From the NCBI RefSeq assembly GCF_003003215.1, contig NZ_PVUF01000019.1, positions 1 through 64,000 of the forward strand: 64,000 nt of DNA, read 5' to 3'. The first letter of the stretch is position 1, and each line of letters begins with the position of its first letter. Below are positions 24,132 to 32,417 of the stretch, piece by piece. Under the pieces are notes generated by a model that worked only from the letters and a program-made list of their open reading frames with translations, made no database searches and was not told the origin of the DNA. The stretch is from Tritonibacter scottomollicae (lineage in GTDB: Bacteria > Pseudomonadota > Alphaproteobacteria > Rhodobacterales > Rhodobacteraceae). The position numbers and the translations under genes are program-made.

Positions 24132-26465
24132 TTACACTCCGGCCTTCAGCCGTTCGACTGCCATCAGCACGCGTTCGGGCGTGGCTGGCGTCTCCAGACG
24201 CGGGCATTCGCGATAGTCGGCCACCGAAGCCACCGCCATCGACAGCGCCTCCAGCACCGAGATCCCCAGCATGAAGGGCGGCTCGCCCACGGCCTTGGAG
24301 CGTTTGATGGTCATCTCGCGGTTTTCCGACCAGTCAGCGAGCTTCACGTTGAAACTGCGCGGCCGGTCCGAGGCCAGCGGGATCTTGTAGGTCGAGGGCG
24401 CATGGGTGCGCAGGCGCCCTGCATCATCCCACCACAGCTCCTCTGTAGTGAGCCAGCCCATGCCCTGAATAAACGCGCCTTCAACCTGCCCCTTGTCGAG
24501 GATCGGATTGAGGGACCGGCCCACGTCATGCAGGATGTCAGTGCGCTCCACCCGGTACTCGCCGGTGAGCGTGTCGATGGCGACTTCGGAACAGGACGCG
24601 CCATAAGCGTAATAGTAGAACGGCCGTCCCTTGCCCGCCGCGCGGTCCCAGTGGATCTTGGGCGTCTTGTAGAACCCTGCCGCCGACAGATGCACCCGCG
24701 CCATATAGGCCTCGCGGATGAAGGTCGCGAACTCCACCACCTCCTCGCCGATGCGAATGTGGTTGGGGCCAAAGCTGACCGCGCTTTCGGCCACGCCCCG
24801 GCTCTCGGCGGCGAATTTGACCAGCCGCGCCTTGATCTGTTCGCAGGCGTCCAGCGCCGCCATACCGTTGAGGTCGGACCCGGAAGAGGCCGCCGTGGCA
24901 GAGGTGTTCGGGACTTTTTCGGTGGTGGTCTTGGTGATCTTGATGCGGTCGAAATCGACCTGGAACGCCTCGGCCACCACCTGTGCGACCTTGGTGTTGA
25001 GGCCCTGACCCATCTCGGTGCCCCCGTGGTTCAGATGGATCGAACCGTCGTTGTAGATGTGGATCAGCGCTCCGGCCTGATTGTACCACGTGGCGGTGAA
25101 GGAGATACCGAATTTGACCGGGGTCAGCGCGATGCCACGACGGATGATGCCGCCCTTGGCATTGTCGGCAATGATTTCTGCACGGCGGGCCTGGTAGTCG
25201 CTGCTTTCCTCCAGCTCCTCGACAATGCGACCAATCACATTGTCCTCGACGTCCTGATGATAGGGGGTGAGGGTGCGTCCATCGCCGATCTCGCCGTAGA
25301 AATTGGCCTTGCGCACCTCCAGCGGGTCCTTGCCGAGCGCATAGGCAATTTCCTCGATCATCCGCTCTGCGGCGACCACGCCCTGGGGGCCGCCGAAGCC
25401 GCGAAACGCCGTGTTAGAGACTGTATTTGTCTTCTGTGGGCAGGATGTCAGTCGCACATGCGGGTAGAAATAGGCATTGTCCGCGTGGAACAGGGCCCGG
25501 TCGGTGACGGGGCCGGACAGATCAGAGGAATAGCCGCAGCGCGCCGCAAACTGGCTGTCCACCGCAGCGATGCGCCCTTCGGCGTCAAAACCGAGATCAT
25601 AGTCGATCACAAAGTCATGCCGCTTGCCGGTGGCTGTCATGTCCTGATCGCGGTCGGGGCGGATCTTGACGGGGCGGTTCAGTTTCTTGGCGCCAAGGGC
25701 TGCGACAGCGCAGAACAGGTTCATCTGGCTTTCCTTGCCGCCAAACCCGCCGCCCATGCGGCGCACGTTCACCACCACCGCATTCGACGGCACGCCCAGC
25801 ACATGAGACACCATATGCTGCGCCTCACTCGGGTGCTGGGTGGAGCAATGCACGATCACATCGTCATCCTCGCCCGGCAGGGCAAAGGCGATATGGCCCT
25901 CGAGATACATGTGATCCTGCCCGCCGACGGTGACGCGGCCCTGCAGCCGGTGCGGTGCTTCGGCCAGACCAGCCTCCACATCGCCGCGCTCCAGCTTCAG
26001 CGGGTCGGTGACCATCGGCATGCCAGCGTCGCGGGCCGAAATCGCATCCAGCGCGTGCGGCAGCACCTCATAGTCGACATCGGCCAGCTCCGCCGCCCGC
26101 CGTGCCGCATCGCGGCTCTCGGCGATCACCGCAAACAGCGGCTGGCCGTGGAATTCCACCTTTTCGGTCGGAAACACCGGCTCGTCATGTTTGCCGGTGG
26201 GGCTGACGTCATTGACGCCGGGGATGTCGTCTGCGGTCAGCACGGTCACCACGCCCGGCGCAGAGCGCACCCGGGTCAGATCCATGCCGCGGATGTTGGC
26301 ATGTGCCACGGTGGACACACCAAGATAGGCGTGCAGAGTGCCCACCGGTTCGGCGATGTCATCGGTGTAGTCGGCCCGGCCCTGCACCTGCTTGATGGCG
26401 CTGTCGTGCTTGAGGTCCTGATGGGCGGCGCCCTTGATCTCGGCGGTGGTGTTCAGATCTTTCAT
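24132..26465 (-). CDS. xdhB: XdhB, xanthine dehydrogenase molybdopterin-binding subunit
   Basis: A 777-residue large subunit with the usual aldehyde-oxidase/xanthine-dehydrogenase N-terminal domain and two molybdopterin-binding domains. Motifs seen are RRMGGGFGGKESQ, AFRGFGGPQGV, GGTEMGQGLNTK and the active-site Glu near the C-terminus in KAVGEPPFMLG. It oxidises hypoxanthine to xanthine and urate with electrons passing to XdhA. The ATG at 26465 is favoured over a GTG at 26483, because GGGAGGA lies just before it. Confidence 0.95.
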   Translation of the reverse strand: MKDLNTTAEIKGAAHQDLKHDSAIKQVQGRADYTDDIAEPVGTLHAYLGVSTVAHANIRGMDLTRVRSAPGVVTVLTADDIPGVNDVSPTGKHDEPVFPTEKVEFHGQPLFAVIAESRDAARRAAELADVDYEVLPHALDAISARDAGMPMVTDPLKLERGDVEAGLAEAPHRLQGRVTVGGQDHMYLEGHIAFALPGEDDDVIVHCSTQHPSEAQHMVSHVLGVPSNAVVVNVRRMGGGFGGKESQMNLFCAVAALGAKKLNRPVKIRPDRDQDMTATGKRHDFVIDYDLGFDAEGRIAAVDSQFAARCGYSSDLSGPVTDRALFHADNAYFYPHVRLTSCPQKTNTVSNTAFRGFGGPQGVVAAERMIEEIAYALGKDPLEVRKANFYGEIGDGRTLTPYHQDVEDNVIGRIVEELEESSDYQARRAEIIADNAKGGIIRRGIALTPVKFGISFTATWYNQAGALIHIYNDGSIHLNHGGTEMGQGLNTKVAQVVAEAFQVDFDRIKITKTTTEKVPNTSATAASSGSDLNGMAALDACEQIKARLVKFAAESRGVAESAVSFGPNHIRIGEEVVEFATFIREAYMARVHLSAAGFYKTPKIHWDRAAGKGRPFYYYAYGASCSEVAIDTLTGEYRVERTDILHDVGRSLNPILDKGQVEGAFIQGMGWLTTEELWWDDAGRLRTHAPSTYKIPLASDRPRSFNVKLADWSENREMTIKRSKAVGEPPFMLGISVLEALSMAVASVADYRECPRLETPATPERVLMAVERLKAGV

Positions 26466-26479
26466 GGTCCTGTCCTCCC

Positions 26480-27943
26480 TCACGCGATGGCCAGACGCAC
26501 CGGCGCGTCCTGATTGATGTCATGTTCCAGCTGAAACCGGCGCAGCAGGTTGGCCGCGACCGTAGTCCGGTAGTCCGCGCTGGCCCGCCAATCGCTGAGC
26601 GGGGTGAAATCTTGGGTCAGCGCCTTTGCTGCCGCATCGAAGGTTGCCGCTGTGAAGGGCTGTCCGATCAGCGCGGCTTCGGCCTGCGCGGCCCGTTTGG
26701 GCGTTGCAGCCATGCCACCAAACGCCAGACGGGCGGCGGTGATGATACCATCACTGACGGTGACGCTGATCCCGGCGGCGACTGAGGAGATATCCTCGTC
26801 CCGGCGTTTGGAGATCTTGTAGGCGGCGTCGATCTGGCCCGGTTGGCTGCGCGGAATGCGGATGGCGGCGACAAAATCGCCTGCCTCGCGGTCCTGTTTG
26901 CCATAGTCGATGAAGAAATCCTCGAGCGGCAAGATGCGGGTGCCGCGTGTACTTTGCAGCATGACCTCCGCACCAAGCGAGATCAGCACCGGCGGCGTAT
27001 CCCCGATCGGCGAGCCATTGGCGATATTGCCACCGATGGTGCCCATGTTGCGCACCTGCCAGCCGGCGATGCGGTCCCAGTATTCGCCGAGATGCGGGAA
27101 GGCCTCGCGGATCGCGGCCTCGCTCTCGGAGTAGGTGACGCCGGCGCCGATGGTCAGGGCCTCATCGGTCAGGTCGATGGACTTCAGCCCCTCAAGATGG
27201 GTGATGAAGACCACCGGAGAGATCGGACGCATGAATTTGGTCACCCACAGCCCCACATCGGTTGAGCCTGCTACGATGGTGGCCTTGGGGTTTTCGTCCA
27301 GCACCTTTGCCAGATCCGCCACATCCAGCGGCAGAATGGCGCGGTCGTCCTCGGGGCCGGTCTCGATACGCGATTTTGGCTGCAGCGCCATCAGGCGGGC
27401 GGTCACATCGTTGCGCTCGCGGGTCAGATGGTCATGGGCGGGAGAGCCGTATTGGGTCACCGCCATCGCCGCCTTCACGATCGGCTCATAGCCGGTGCAG
27501 CGGCAGAGGTTGCCTTGGATGGCGGTCTCGACCTCCTGTACCGAAGGCTCAGGGTTGCCCATCCACAATGCATAGAGCGACATCACAAAGCCCGGCGTGC
27601 AAAAGCCGCACTGGCTGCCGTGATAGTCGACCATGGCCTGCTGGACGGGGTGCAGGCGGCCCATGGGGCCGGAAAGATGCTCGACAGTGACAATGTGGCA
27701 GCCGTTGAGCGAGGCCAGAAAACGAATGCAGGCATTCACCGTCTCGTAGCGCAATTGGCCTTGATGCAGACGTCCAACCAGAACTGTGCAGGCGCCGCAG
27801 TCACCCTCGGCGCAGCCTTCCTTGGTGCCGGTCAGCCGCTGTTCCAGACGCAGATAATCCAGAAGCGTGAGCGTTGCCTTCACCTCGGTGACGGTCTTCT
27901 CCTCCCCGTTCAGAAGGAAGCGGATATCGTTCTGCTGAGCCAT
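26480..27943 (-). CDS. xdhA: XdhA, xanthine dehydrogenase FeS/FAD subunit
   Basis: A 487-residue small subunit. The plant-type [2Fe-2S] cluster cysteines are Cys44, Cys49 and Cys52 in EGCAEGDCGACTV plus a later Cys in VNACIRF. The second cluster is in CGFCTPGFVMS and GNLCRCTGY. The FAD domain begins near residue 190 (ATIVAGSTDVGLWVTK) and includes NMGTIGGNIANGSPIGD. ATG 27943 is chosen because GGGAGGG precedes it. It is the first gene of the operon and is divergent from a LysR gene. Confidence 0.95.
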   Translation of the reverse strand: MAQQNDIRFLLNGEEKTVTEVKATLTLLDYLRLEQRLTGTKEGCAEGDCGACTVLVGRLHQGQLRYETVNACIRFLASLNGCHIVTVEHLSGPMGRLHPVQQAMVDYHGSQCGFCTPGFVMSLYALWMGNPEPSVQEVETAIQGNLCRCTGYEPIVKAAMAVTQYGSPAHDHLTRERNDVTARLMALQPKSRIETGPEDDRAILPLDVADLAKVLDENPKATIVAGSTDVGLWVTKFMRPISPVVFITHLEGLKSIDLTDEALTIGAGVTYSESEAAIREAFPHLGEYWDRIAGWQVRNMGTIGGNIANGSPIGDTPPVLISLGAEVMLQSTRGTRILPLEDFFIDYGKQDREAGDFVAAIRIPRSQPGQIDAAYKISKRRDEDISSVAAGISVTVSDGIITAARLAFGGMAATPKRAAQAEAALIGQPFTAATFDAAAKALTQDFTPLSDWRASADYRTTVAANLLRRFQLEHDINQDAPVRLAIA

Positions 27944-28120
27944 TTGCCCTCCCAATTCCATCTCCTGCCTGGCAGGAGTGTCGGGACTTTACTGTTTATG
28001 ACTGCCTCTAAATATGGTGGGCTTTGCGAAATACTTTCAACAGATCGTTGAAAGAAGCGCGCCGAACGTGCGTGTATACTGGGCGTGCGCACAAGTGTTG
28101 AGGATTTTGAATGGCTTATA

Positions 28121-29050
28121 ATGGCGTATCTTGAGAGCCTGCGGGTGTTCTGCCGGGTGGTGGAACTGGGCAGCATCACCTCGGGCGGGCGCGACCTGCG
28201 TCTGACCCCGGCAGTGGCGAGCAAACGAATCAAGGAACTGGAGCAGCACCTGGGCGTGCGGTTGTTCAATCGCACCACCCGATCGCTGACCCCGACCGAG
28301 GTGGGCAGCGAGTTCTACAAGGAAGCGCTGCGCATCCTGAGTGCCGTGGACGAGGCCGAAACCGTGGTGGCGCAATTCTCCGGGGCGCCGCGCGGCACGC
28401 TGCGGGTGACCGCGCCACTCGCCGCCGGGCGGCGGATCATCGCCCCCTTGGTGCCGGATTTTGTCGAGGCCCATCCCGACATCGAGGTGCGGATGCGGAT
28501 GTCCGACCGCAAGGTAGATATCCTTGTCGATGGCATCGATGTGGCGTTCTTCGTGGGCAACCCGCATGATTCCAGCCTGAAGATGCGCAAGATCGCCACC
28601 TGCGACCGGGTACTCTGCGCCGCGCCCACTTATCTGGAGCGGTTCGGCACACCAGACGCGCCCGAAGAGCTGATGAAGGGTCACAATTGCCTGCTGCTGC
28701 GCTACCCGCGGTCGCCGGAATATTACTGGACCCTGAACACCAGGTCCGGCTTTCGCAAGTTCGAGGTGAAGGGCAAATATGACGCCGATGACAGCGATGT
28801 GCTGCTGAACTGGGCGCTTGATGGCCGCGGCATCATCAACAAGCCGAGGTTTGAGGTGGCGCAGGCACTGCGAAGCGGCGCGCTGGTGGAAATCCTGCCT
28901 GAGGCGCATCCGATCCCGGCGACCTTCGGCTGTCTTTACCCGCACAAGAAATTTCAGGATCCCAAAGTCAGGCTGTTGGTGGATTTCATCACCAGCCGGG
29001 GGCAGGCCTACCTGCAGGGGCTTGAGGCACCGCGCGCTGATCTAGCCTGA
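28121..29050 (+). CDS. LysR-family regulator, probably of the xdh operon
   Basis: A 309-residue LysR protein of the CrgA-like branch: residues 1-60 carry the helix-turn-helix (YLESLRVFCRVVELGSITSGG, TPAVASKRIKELEQHLGVRLFN) and the remainder the effector domain. The ATG at 28121 matches the standard N-terminus; an in-frame GTG 36 bp upstream is less likely. It is divergent from xdhA with 177 bp between starts, so it is the obvious candidate regulator for xanthine catabolism. It converges on bhcD, which suggests no role in the bhc genes, for which a dedicated IclR regulator exists. Confidence 0.85.
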   Translation: MAYLESLRVFCRVVELGSITSGGRDLRLTPAVASKRIKELEQHLGVRLFNRTTRSLTPTEVGSEFYKEALRILSAVDEAETVVAQFSGAPRGTLRVTAPLAAGRRIIAPLVPDFVEAHPDIEVRMRMSDRKVDILVDGIDVAFFVGNPHDSSLKMRKIATCDRVLCAAPTYLERFGTPDAPEELMKGHNCLLLRYPRSPEYYWTLNTRSGFRKFEVKGKYDADDSDVLLNWALDGRGIINKPRFEVAQALRSGALVEILPEAHPIPATFGCLYPHKKFQDPKVRLLVDFITSRGQAYLQGLEAPRADLA

Positions 29051-29052
29051 TG

Positions 29053-29086
29053 CACACAAAAAACGCCCCGCAAATCTGCGGGGCGT
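29053..29086 (-). terminator. intrinsic terminator of the bhc operon
   Basis: A 10-bp perfect stem (ACGCCCCGCA / TGCGGGGCGT) with a 4-nt loop at 29063-29086, followed on the minus strand by seven T. It ends leftward transcription 34 bp past the bhcD stop. It may also stop the convergent LysR transcript, though without a T tract in that direction. Confidence 0.85.
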
Positions 29087-29119
29087 GCTCGTGAGTGGTG
29101 GTGTGACGCCGGGTCGAGA

Positions 29120-30085
29120 TCAGAAATCCACCTCGATGGCGATGCCCTGCTTTACCGCGAGTTCGACGACGGAGGAGGCCACCGCCAGATCCTGAAGACC
29201 AACGCCGGTGCCGTCAAAGAGGGTGATCTGCTCCGCCGAGGTCCGGCCCGGATGCGCGCCGTTGATGACCGCACCCAGCTGCGCCACGTCGGCCTCTGCA
29301 ATCAGCCCCTGTGCCACCGCGTGCTGCGCCTCGCCGATGGAGATGGATTGCGCCACCTCGTCGGTGAAAACATCGGCGCGCACCAACAGTTCGGGATCGA
29401 CCTCCTGCTTGCCTTTGGTGTCGGTGCCCATGCAGGCGATGTGAGTGCCGGGGCTGACCTGATCGGCCTTGAGGATGGCATCAAACGACGAGGTGATGGA
29501 AATAATCACATCCGCCTCTTTCAGCCCGTCCAGCTCCACCGCCTCAAACGGCAGGCCGGCCTCGGTGGCGACCTCTTCGAGGTTCGCCAGCATCTCGGGA
29601 TGCAGGTTCCAGCCGATCACCTTGTCAAACTCGCGTTGCTCCAGCGCGGCGCGCAGCTGGAACTTGGCCTGATGCCCGGCGCCGATCATGCCGATCACCT
29701 TGGCGTCCTCGCGCGCGAGATGCTTGATCGAGACCGAGGAGGCGGCAGCGGTGCGCAGAGCGGTCAAGAGATTGCCCCCCACCATGGCGCGCACCTTGCC
29801 GGTGTCGGGATCAAACAGAAAGACGGTGGACTGGTGGTTGATCAGCCCGCGCTTTTCCAGGTTGTTGGGCCAGTAGCCACCGGCCTTCAGCCCGAGTGTC
29901 AGGCCCGCGCGGTCAAAGCCGCCCTTGAAGCCGTAGAGCGCGTCTTCATGGCCGATGGCCTCGCGCACCACCGGAAAGTTGTAGGCATCACCGGCGGCCA
30001 TGGCGGCAAAGACCTGCTCAACGGCGTCAAAGGCGGCCTTGCGGGTCATCAGGTCGGCAATCGCCCGTTCGGGAACGATGTACAT
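29120..30085 (-). CDS. bhcD: BhcD, iminosuccinate reductase of the beta-hydroxyaspartate cycle
   Basis: A 321-residue ornithine cyclodeaminase/mu-crystallin-family protein. The dinucleotide-binding fold is visible in VIGMIGAGHQAKFQLRAAL and the substrate region in VRAMVGGNLLTALRTAAAS. In the beta-hydroxyaspartate cycle it reduces iminosuccinate to aspartate with NAD(P)H, regenerating the amino donor. Identity rests on the cluster with bhcA, bhcB, bhcC and bhcR in the known order; alone it would be called an ornithine cyclodeaminase homologue. GGAG lies 7 nt before the ATG at 30085. It is separated from bhcC by a 179-bp gap with a terminator-like hairpin. Confidence 0.9.
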   Translation of the reverse strand: MYIVPERAIADLMTRKAAFDAVEQVFAAMAAGDAYNFPVVREAIGHEDALYGFKGGFDRAGLTLGLKAGGYWPNNLEKRGLINHQSTVFLFDPDTGKVRAMVGGNLLTALRTAAASSVSIKHLAREDAKVIGMIGAGHQAKFQLRAALEQREFDKVIGWNLHPEMLANLEEVATEAGLPFEAVELDGLKEADVIISITSSFDAILKADQVSPGTHIACMGTDTKGKQEVDPELLVRADVFTDEVAQSISIGEAQHAVAQGLIAEADVAQLGAVINGAHPGRTSAEQITLFDGTGVGLQDLAVASSVVELAVKQGIAIEVDF

Positions 30086-30142
30086 GAGGTGTCTCCATTC
30101 GTCTGGCGCGGGCTGACAGCCCGGACCGCGCCCGTCCCTCCC

Positions 30143-30178
30143 CCCGAGAGTGCGCTGACGCACCCATCGAGGCTCGGG
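30143..30178. other. nested inverted repeat in the bhcC-bhcD gap
   Basis: An outer arm pair CCCGAG (30143-30148) and CTCGGG (30173-30178) encloses an inner hairpin GTGCG-CTGA-CGCAC (30150-30163). It lies in the bhcD leader, between the terminator-like hairpin and the bhcD start, and may affect processing or stability of the bhcD mRNA. Confidence 0.4.
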
Positions 30179-30206
30179 CGCGACCCGCTTGTCGAGGCCG
30201 CGAGGC

Positions 30207-30248
30207 AAAATAAAAAGTCGGCGGAGGGCGGCGATGCGCACCTCCGCC
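30207..30248 (-). terminator. terminator-like hairpin between bhcC and bhcD
   Basis: On the minus strand, stem GGCGGAGG / CCTCCGCC (30220-30248) is followed by GACTTTTTATTTTG. It starts 16 bp past the bhcC stop and has all the marks of an intrinsic terminator inside the bhc cluster. Confidence 0.7.
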
Positions 30249-30264
30249 AGTTCGGGGTCAACTT

Positions 30265-31428
30265 TCAGTAGGCCTTGCCGCGCGCCGACACCGGCCACAG
30301 GGTTTCGACCCTGCCGCCGCGCACGCCGACGTACCAGTCGTGCACATTGGCGGTGGGGTCGCAGTGGCCCGGCACCAGCTTCAGCTTTTCGCCGACCTTG
30401 AGCACGCCGTCGGGGTCGGCAACCACGCCATGCTCGTCGGAGCATTTGACGTATTCCACATCCGTACGGCCAAAGATGAACGGCAACCCGCTGTCCACCG
30501 ATTGTGCCTTGAGGCCAGCGTCAACAATCGCCTTGTCGGATTTTGCGTGGCTCATCACCTGGGTGAGGATGAAGAACGCGTTCTCCCATTCCCCCTGGTC
30601 GATGCGATTGCCGTCCTTGTCGAGGATGCGGCCATAATCCGCGTCCATGAAGGCGTAGGAGCCGCACTGCAACTCGTTGAAAACACCGGAGTTCGACTCA
30701 AAGTAGTAAGAGCCGGTGCCACCGCCGGAGACCAGCTCTGGCTCCAGACCGGCGGCTTTCAGCGCCTCGACGGCCTCGGTCACCTGCGCGATGGCGATGT
30801 CGAGTTTCTCCTTGCGGCCTTCATAGCTGTCAATGTGCTGCATGGCGCCCTGATAGGCCTGGATGCCGGTGAACTTCAGACCTTCGGCGGCGTCGATGGC
30901 CTGCGCGATTTTTACAACCGCCTCGGATGTGGTGACACCGCAGCGCCCGGCGCCGCAGTCGATCTCGACAAAGCACTCGATCTGGGTGCCGTGCTTGGTC
31001 GCGCCGGCGGAAAGATCGGCGACATTGGCGATGTCATCGACACAGACGATGGTGCGCGCGCCCAGTTTCGGCAGCCGGGCGAGGCGGTCGATCTTGGCCG
31101 CGTCCCGCACCTGGTTGGAGACCAGCACGTCCTTGATGCCGCCGCGGGCAAAGACTTCGGCTTCGGACACCTTCTGACAGCAGACACCGACCGCGCCGCC
31201 CAGAGATTCCTGCAGCTTTGCCACATCCACCGATTTGTGCATCTTGCCGTGCACGCGGTGACGCATGCCATGCGCCTTGGCATAGTCGCCCATCTTCTTG
31301 ATGTTGCGCTCCAGCGCGTCCAGATCCAGCACCAAGCATGGGGTCTGGATATCGGCTTCGTCCATGCCGGGCAGGGCAGGGACGTCATAGCCAACTTCGA
31401 GATTGTCGAAATTCACGGGTGCATTCAT
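30265..31428 (-). CDS. bhcC: BhcC, beta-hydroxyaspartate aldolase
   Basis: A 387-residue fold-type III PLP enzyme of the D-threonine aldolase/DSD1 family. The N-terminal barrel has RVHGKMHKS (PLP lysine most likely Lys62) and the phosphate-binding VSGGGTGSYYFE. A metal-binding C-terminal domain ends with LVPGHCDPTANVHDWYVGVRG, containing the His and Cys ligands. It condenses glycine and glyoxylate to erythro-beta-hydroxyaspartate. GGGAG precedes ATG 31428, and bhcB lies 23 bp upstream. Assignment to the cycle is from synteny with bhcA, bhcB and bhcR. Confidence 0.93.
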   Translation of the reverse strand: MNAPVNFDNLEVGYDVPALPGMDEADIQTPCLVLDLDALERNIKKMGDYAKAHGMRHRVHGKMHKSVDVAKLQESLGGAVGVCCQKVSEAEVFARGGIKDVLVSNQVRDAAKIDRLARLPKLGARTIVCVDDIANVADLSAGATKHGTQIECFVEIDCGAGRCGVTTSEAVVKIAQAIDAAEGLKFTGIQAYQGAMQHIDSYEGRKEKLDIAIAQVTEAVEALKAAGLEPELVSGGGTGSYYFESNSGVFNELQCGSYAFMDADYGRILDKDGNRIDQGEWENAFFILTQVMSHAKSDKAIVDAGLKAQSVDSGLPFIFGRTDVEYVKCSDEHGVVADPDGVLKVGEKLKLVPGHCDPTANVHDWYVGVRGGRVETLWPVSARGKAY

Positions 31429-31451
31429 TTTGGTCACTCCCTTACTGGGTC

Positions 31452-32417
31452 TCACAGGGTCCAGGGCAGTTTGTCGAGGTCGACATTGCCGCCGGTGATG
31501 ATGATGCCGACGCGCTTGCCTTTGAACGCATCGGGGTTTTTCAGGATGGTGGCGAGGGGCACAGCCGATGAGGGCTCCATCACCACGCGCAGGTGCTTCC
31601 AGATCAGCTTCATCGCGTCGATGATCTCGGGATCGGAGGCGGTGAAGATGTCGGACACGTGGCTCGACACAAAATGCCAGGTGAGATCCTTCAGCGGCAC
31701 CAGCAGCCCGTCGGCAATGGTCTTGGGCGCGTCATCGGCGATGATGTGGCCCGCCTTGAAGCTGCGGTAGGCGTCATCGGCCTGCTCGGGCTCCGCCGCG
31801 ATGATCTTGGTCTCGGGCGCCAGCGTCGCAAGCGTCAGGCAGGTGCCGGAGATCATGCCGCCGCCGCCGATCGGGGCCACCACAAGGTCAAGACCGTCGG
31901 TCTGTTCCACGAATTCCTTGGCGCAGGTGCCCTGGCCCGCGATCACACGCGGGTCATTGTAGGGATGCACAAAATCACCGCCGGTCTCGGCCTGCACGCG
32001 GGCAAAGGTCTCCTCGCGCGACGAGGTGGACGGCTCGCATTCGGTGATCTTGCCACCATAGCGGCGCACAGTGTCCTTCTTGGCTTGCGGCGCGGTGCGC
32101 GGCATCACCACGTTGCAGGGAATGCCGCGCAACATCGCCGCATAGGACAGGCAGGAGGCATGGTTGCCGCTGGAATGCGTCGCCACGCCCTTGACCGCCT
32201 GCGCTTCGTCCAGGCCGAAGACCGCGTTGCTGGCACCGCGCACCTTGAAGGCGCCCGGCTCCTGAAAGTTCTCGCATTTGAAGAACAGCTCCGCGCCGGT
32301 CAGCTCGTTCAGATAGGCCGAGGTGCGGATCGGCGTGCGGCGAATGTGCGGCGCAATCCGCTCATGCGCCGCCAGCATGTCCTCATAGGTGGGGATATAC
32401 ATCGCGCTGTCCTTCAT
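31452..32417 (-). CDS. bhcB: BhcB, beta-hydroxyaspartate dehydratase
   Basis: A 321-residue serine/threonine dehydratase-family PLP enzyme. Schiff-base Lys58 lies in FQEPGAFKVRGA; SSGNHASCLSYAA and APIGGGGMISG bind cofactor and phosphate. It dehydrates erythro-beta-hydroxyaspartate to iminosuccinate, which BhcD reduces to aspartate. The ATG at 32417 overlaps the bhcA stop in TGATG. Read alone it could be called a threonine or hydroxyaspartate dehydratase; the cluster decides. Confidence 0.93.
   Translation of the reverse strand: MKDSAMYIPTYEDMLAAHERIAPHIRRTPIRTSAYLNELTGAELFFKCENFQEPGAFKVRGASNAVFGLDEAQAVKGVATHSSGNHASCLSYAAMLRGIPCNVVMPRTAPQAKKDTVRRYGGKITECEPSTSSREETFARVQAETGGDFVHPYNDPRVIAGQGTCAKEFVEQTDGLDLVVAPIGGGGMISGTCLTLATLAPETKIIAAEPEQADDAYRSFKAGHIIADDAPKTIADGLLVPLKDLTWHFVSSHVSDIFTASDPEIIDAMKLIWKHLRVVMEPSSAVPLATILKNPDAFKGKRVGIIITGGNVDLDKLPWTL

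Noticed and set aside
23586-26513. 975-codon rightward frame across xdhC and xdhB
   Set aside because: It is the antisense of xdhB/xdhC in high-G+C DNA; the minus-strand genes carry all the expected catalytic motifs.
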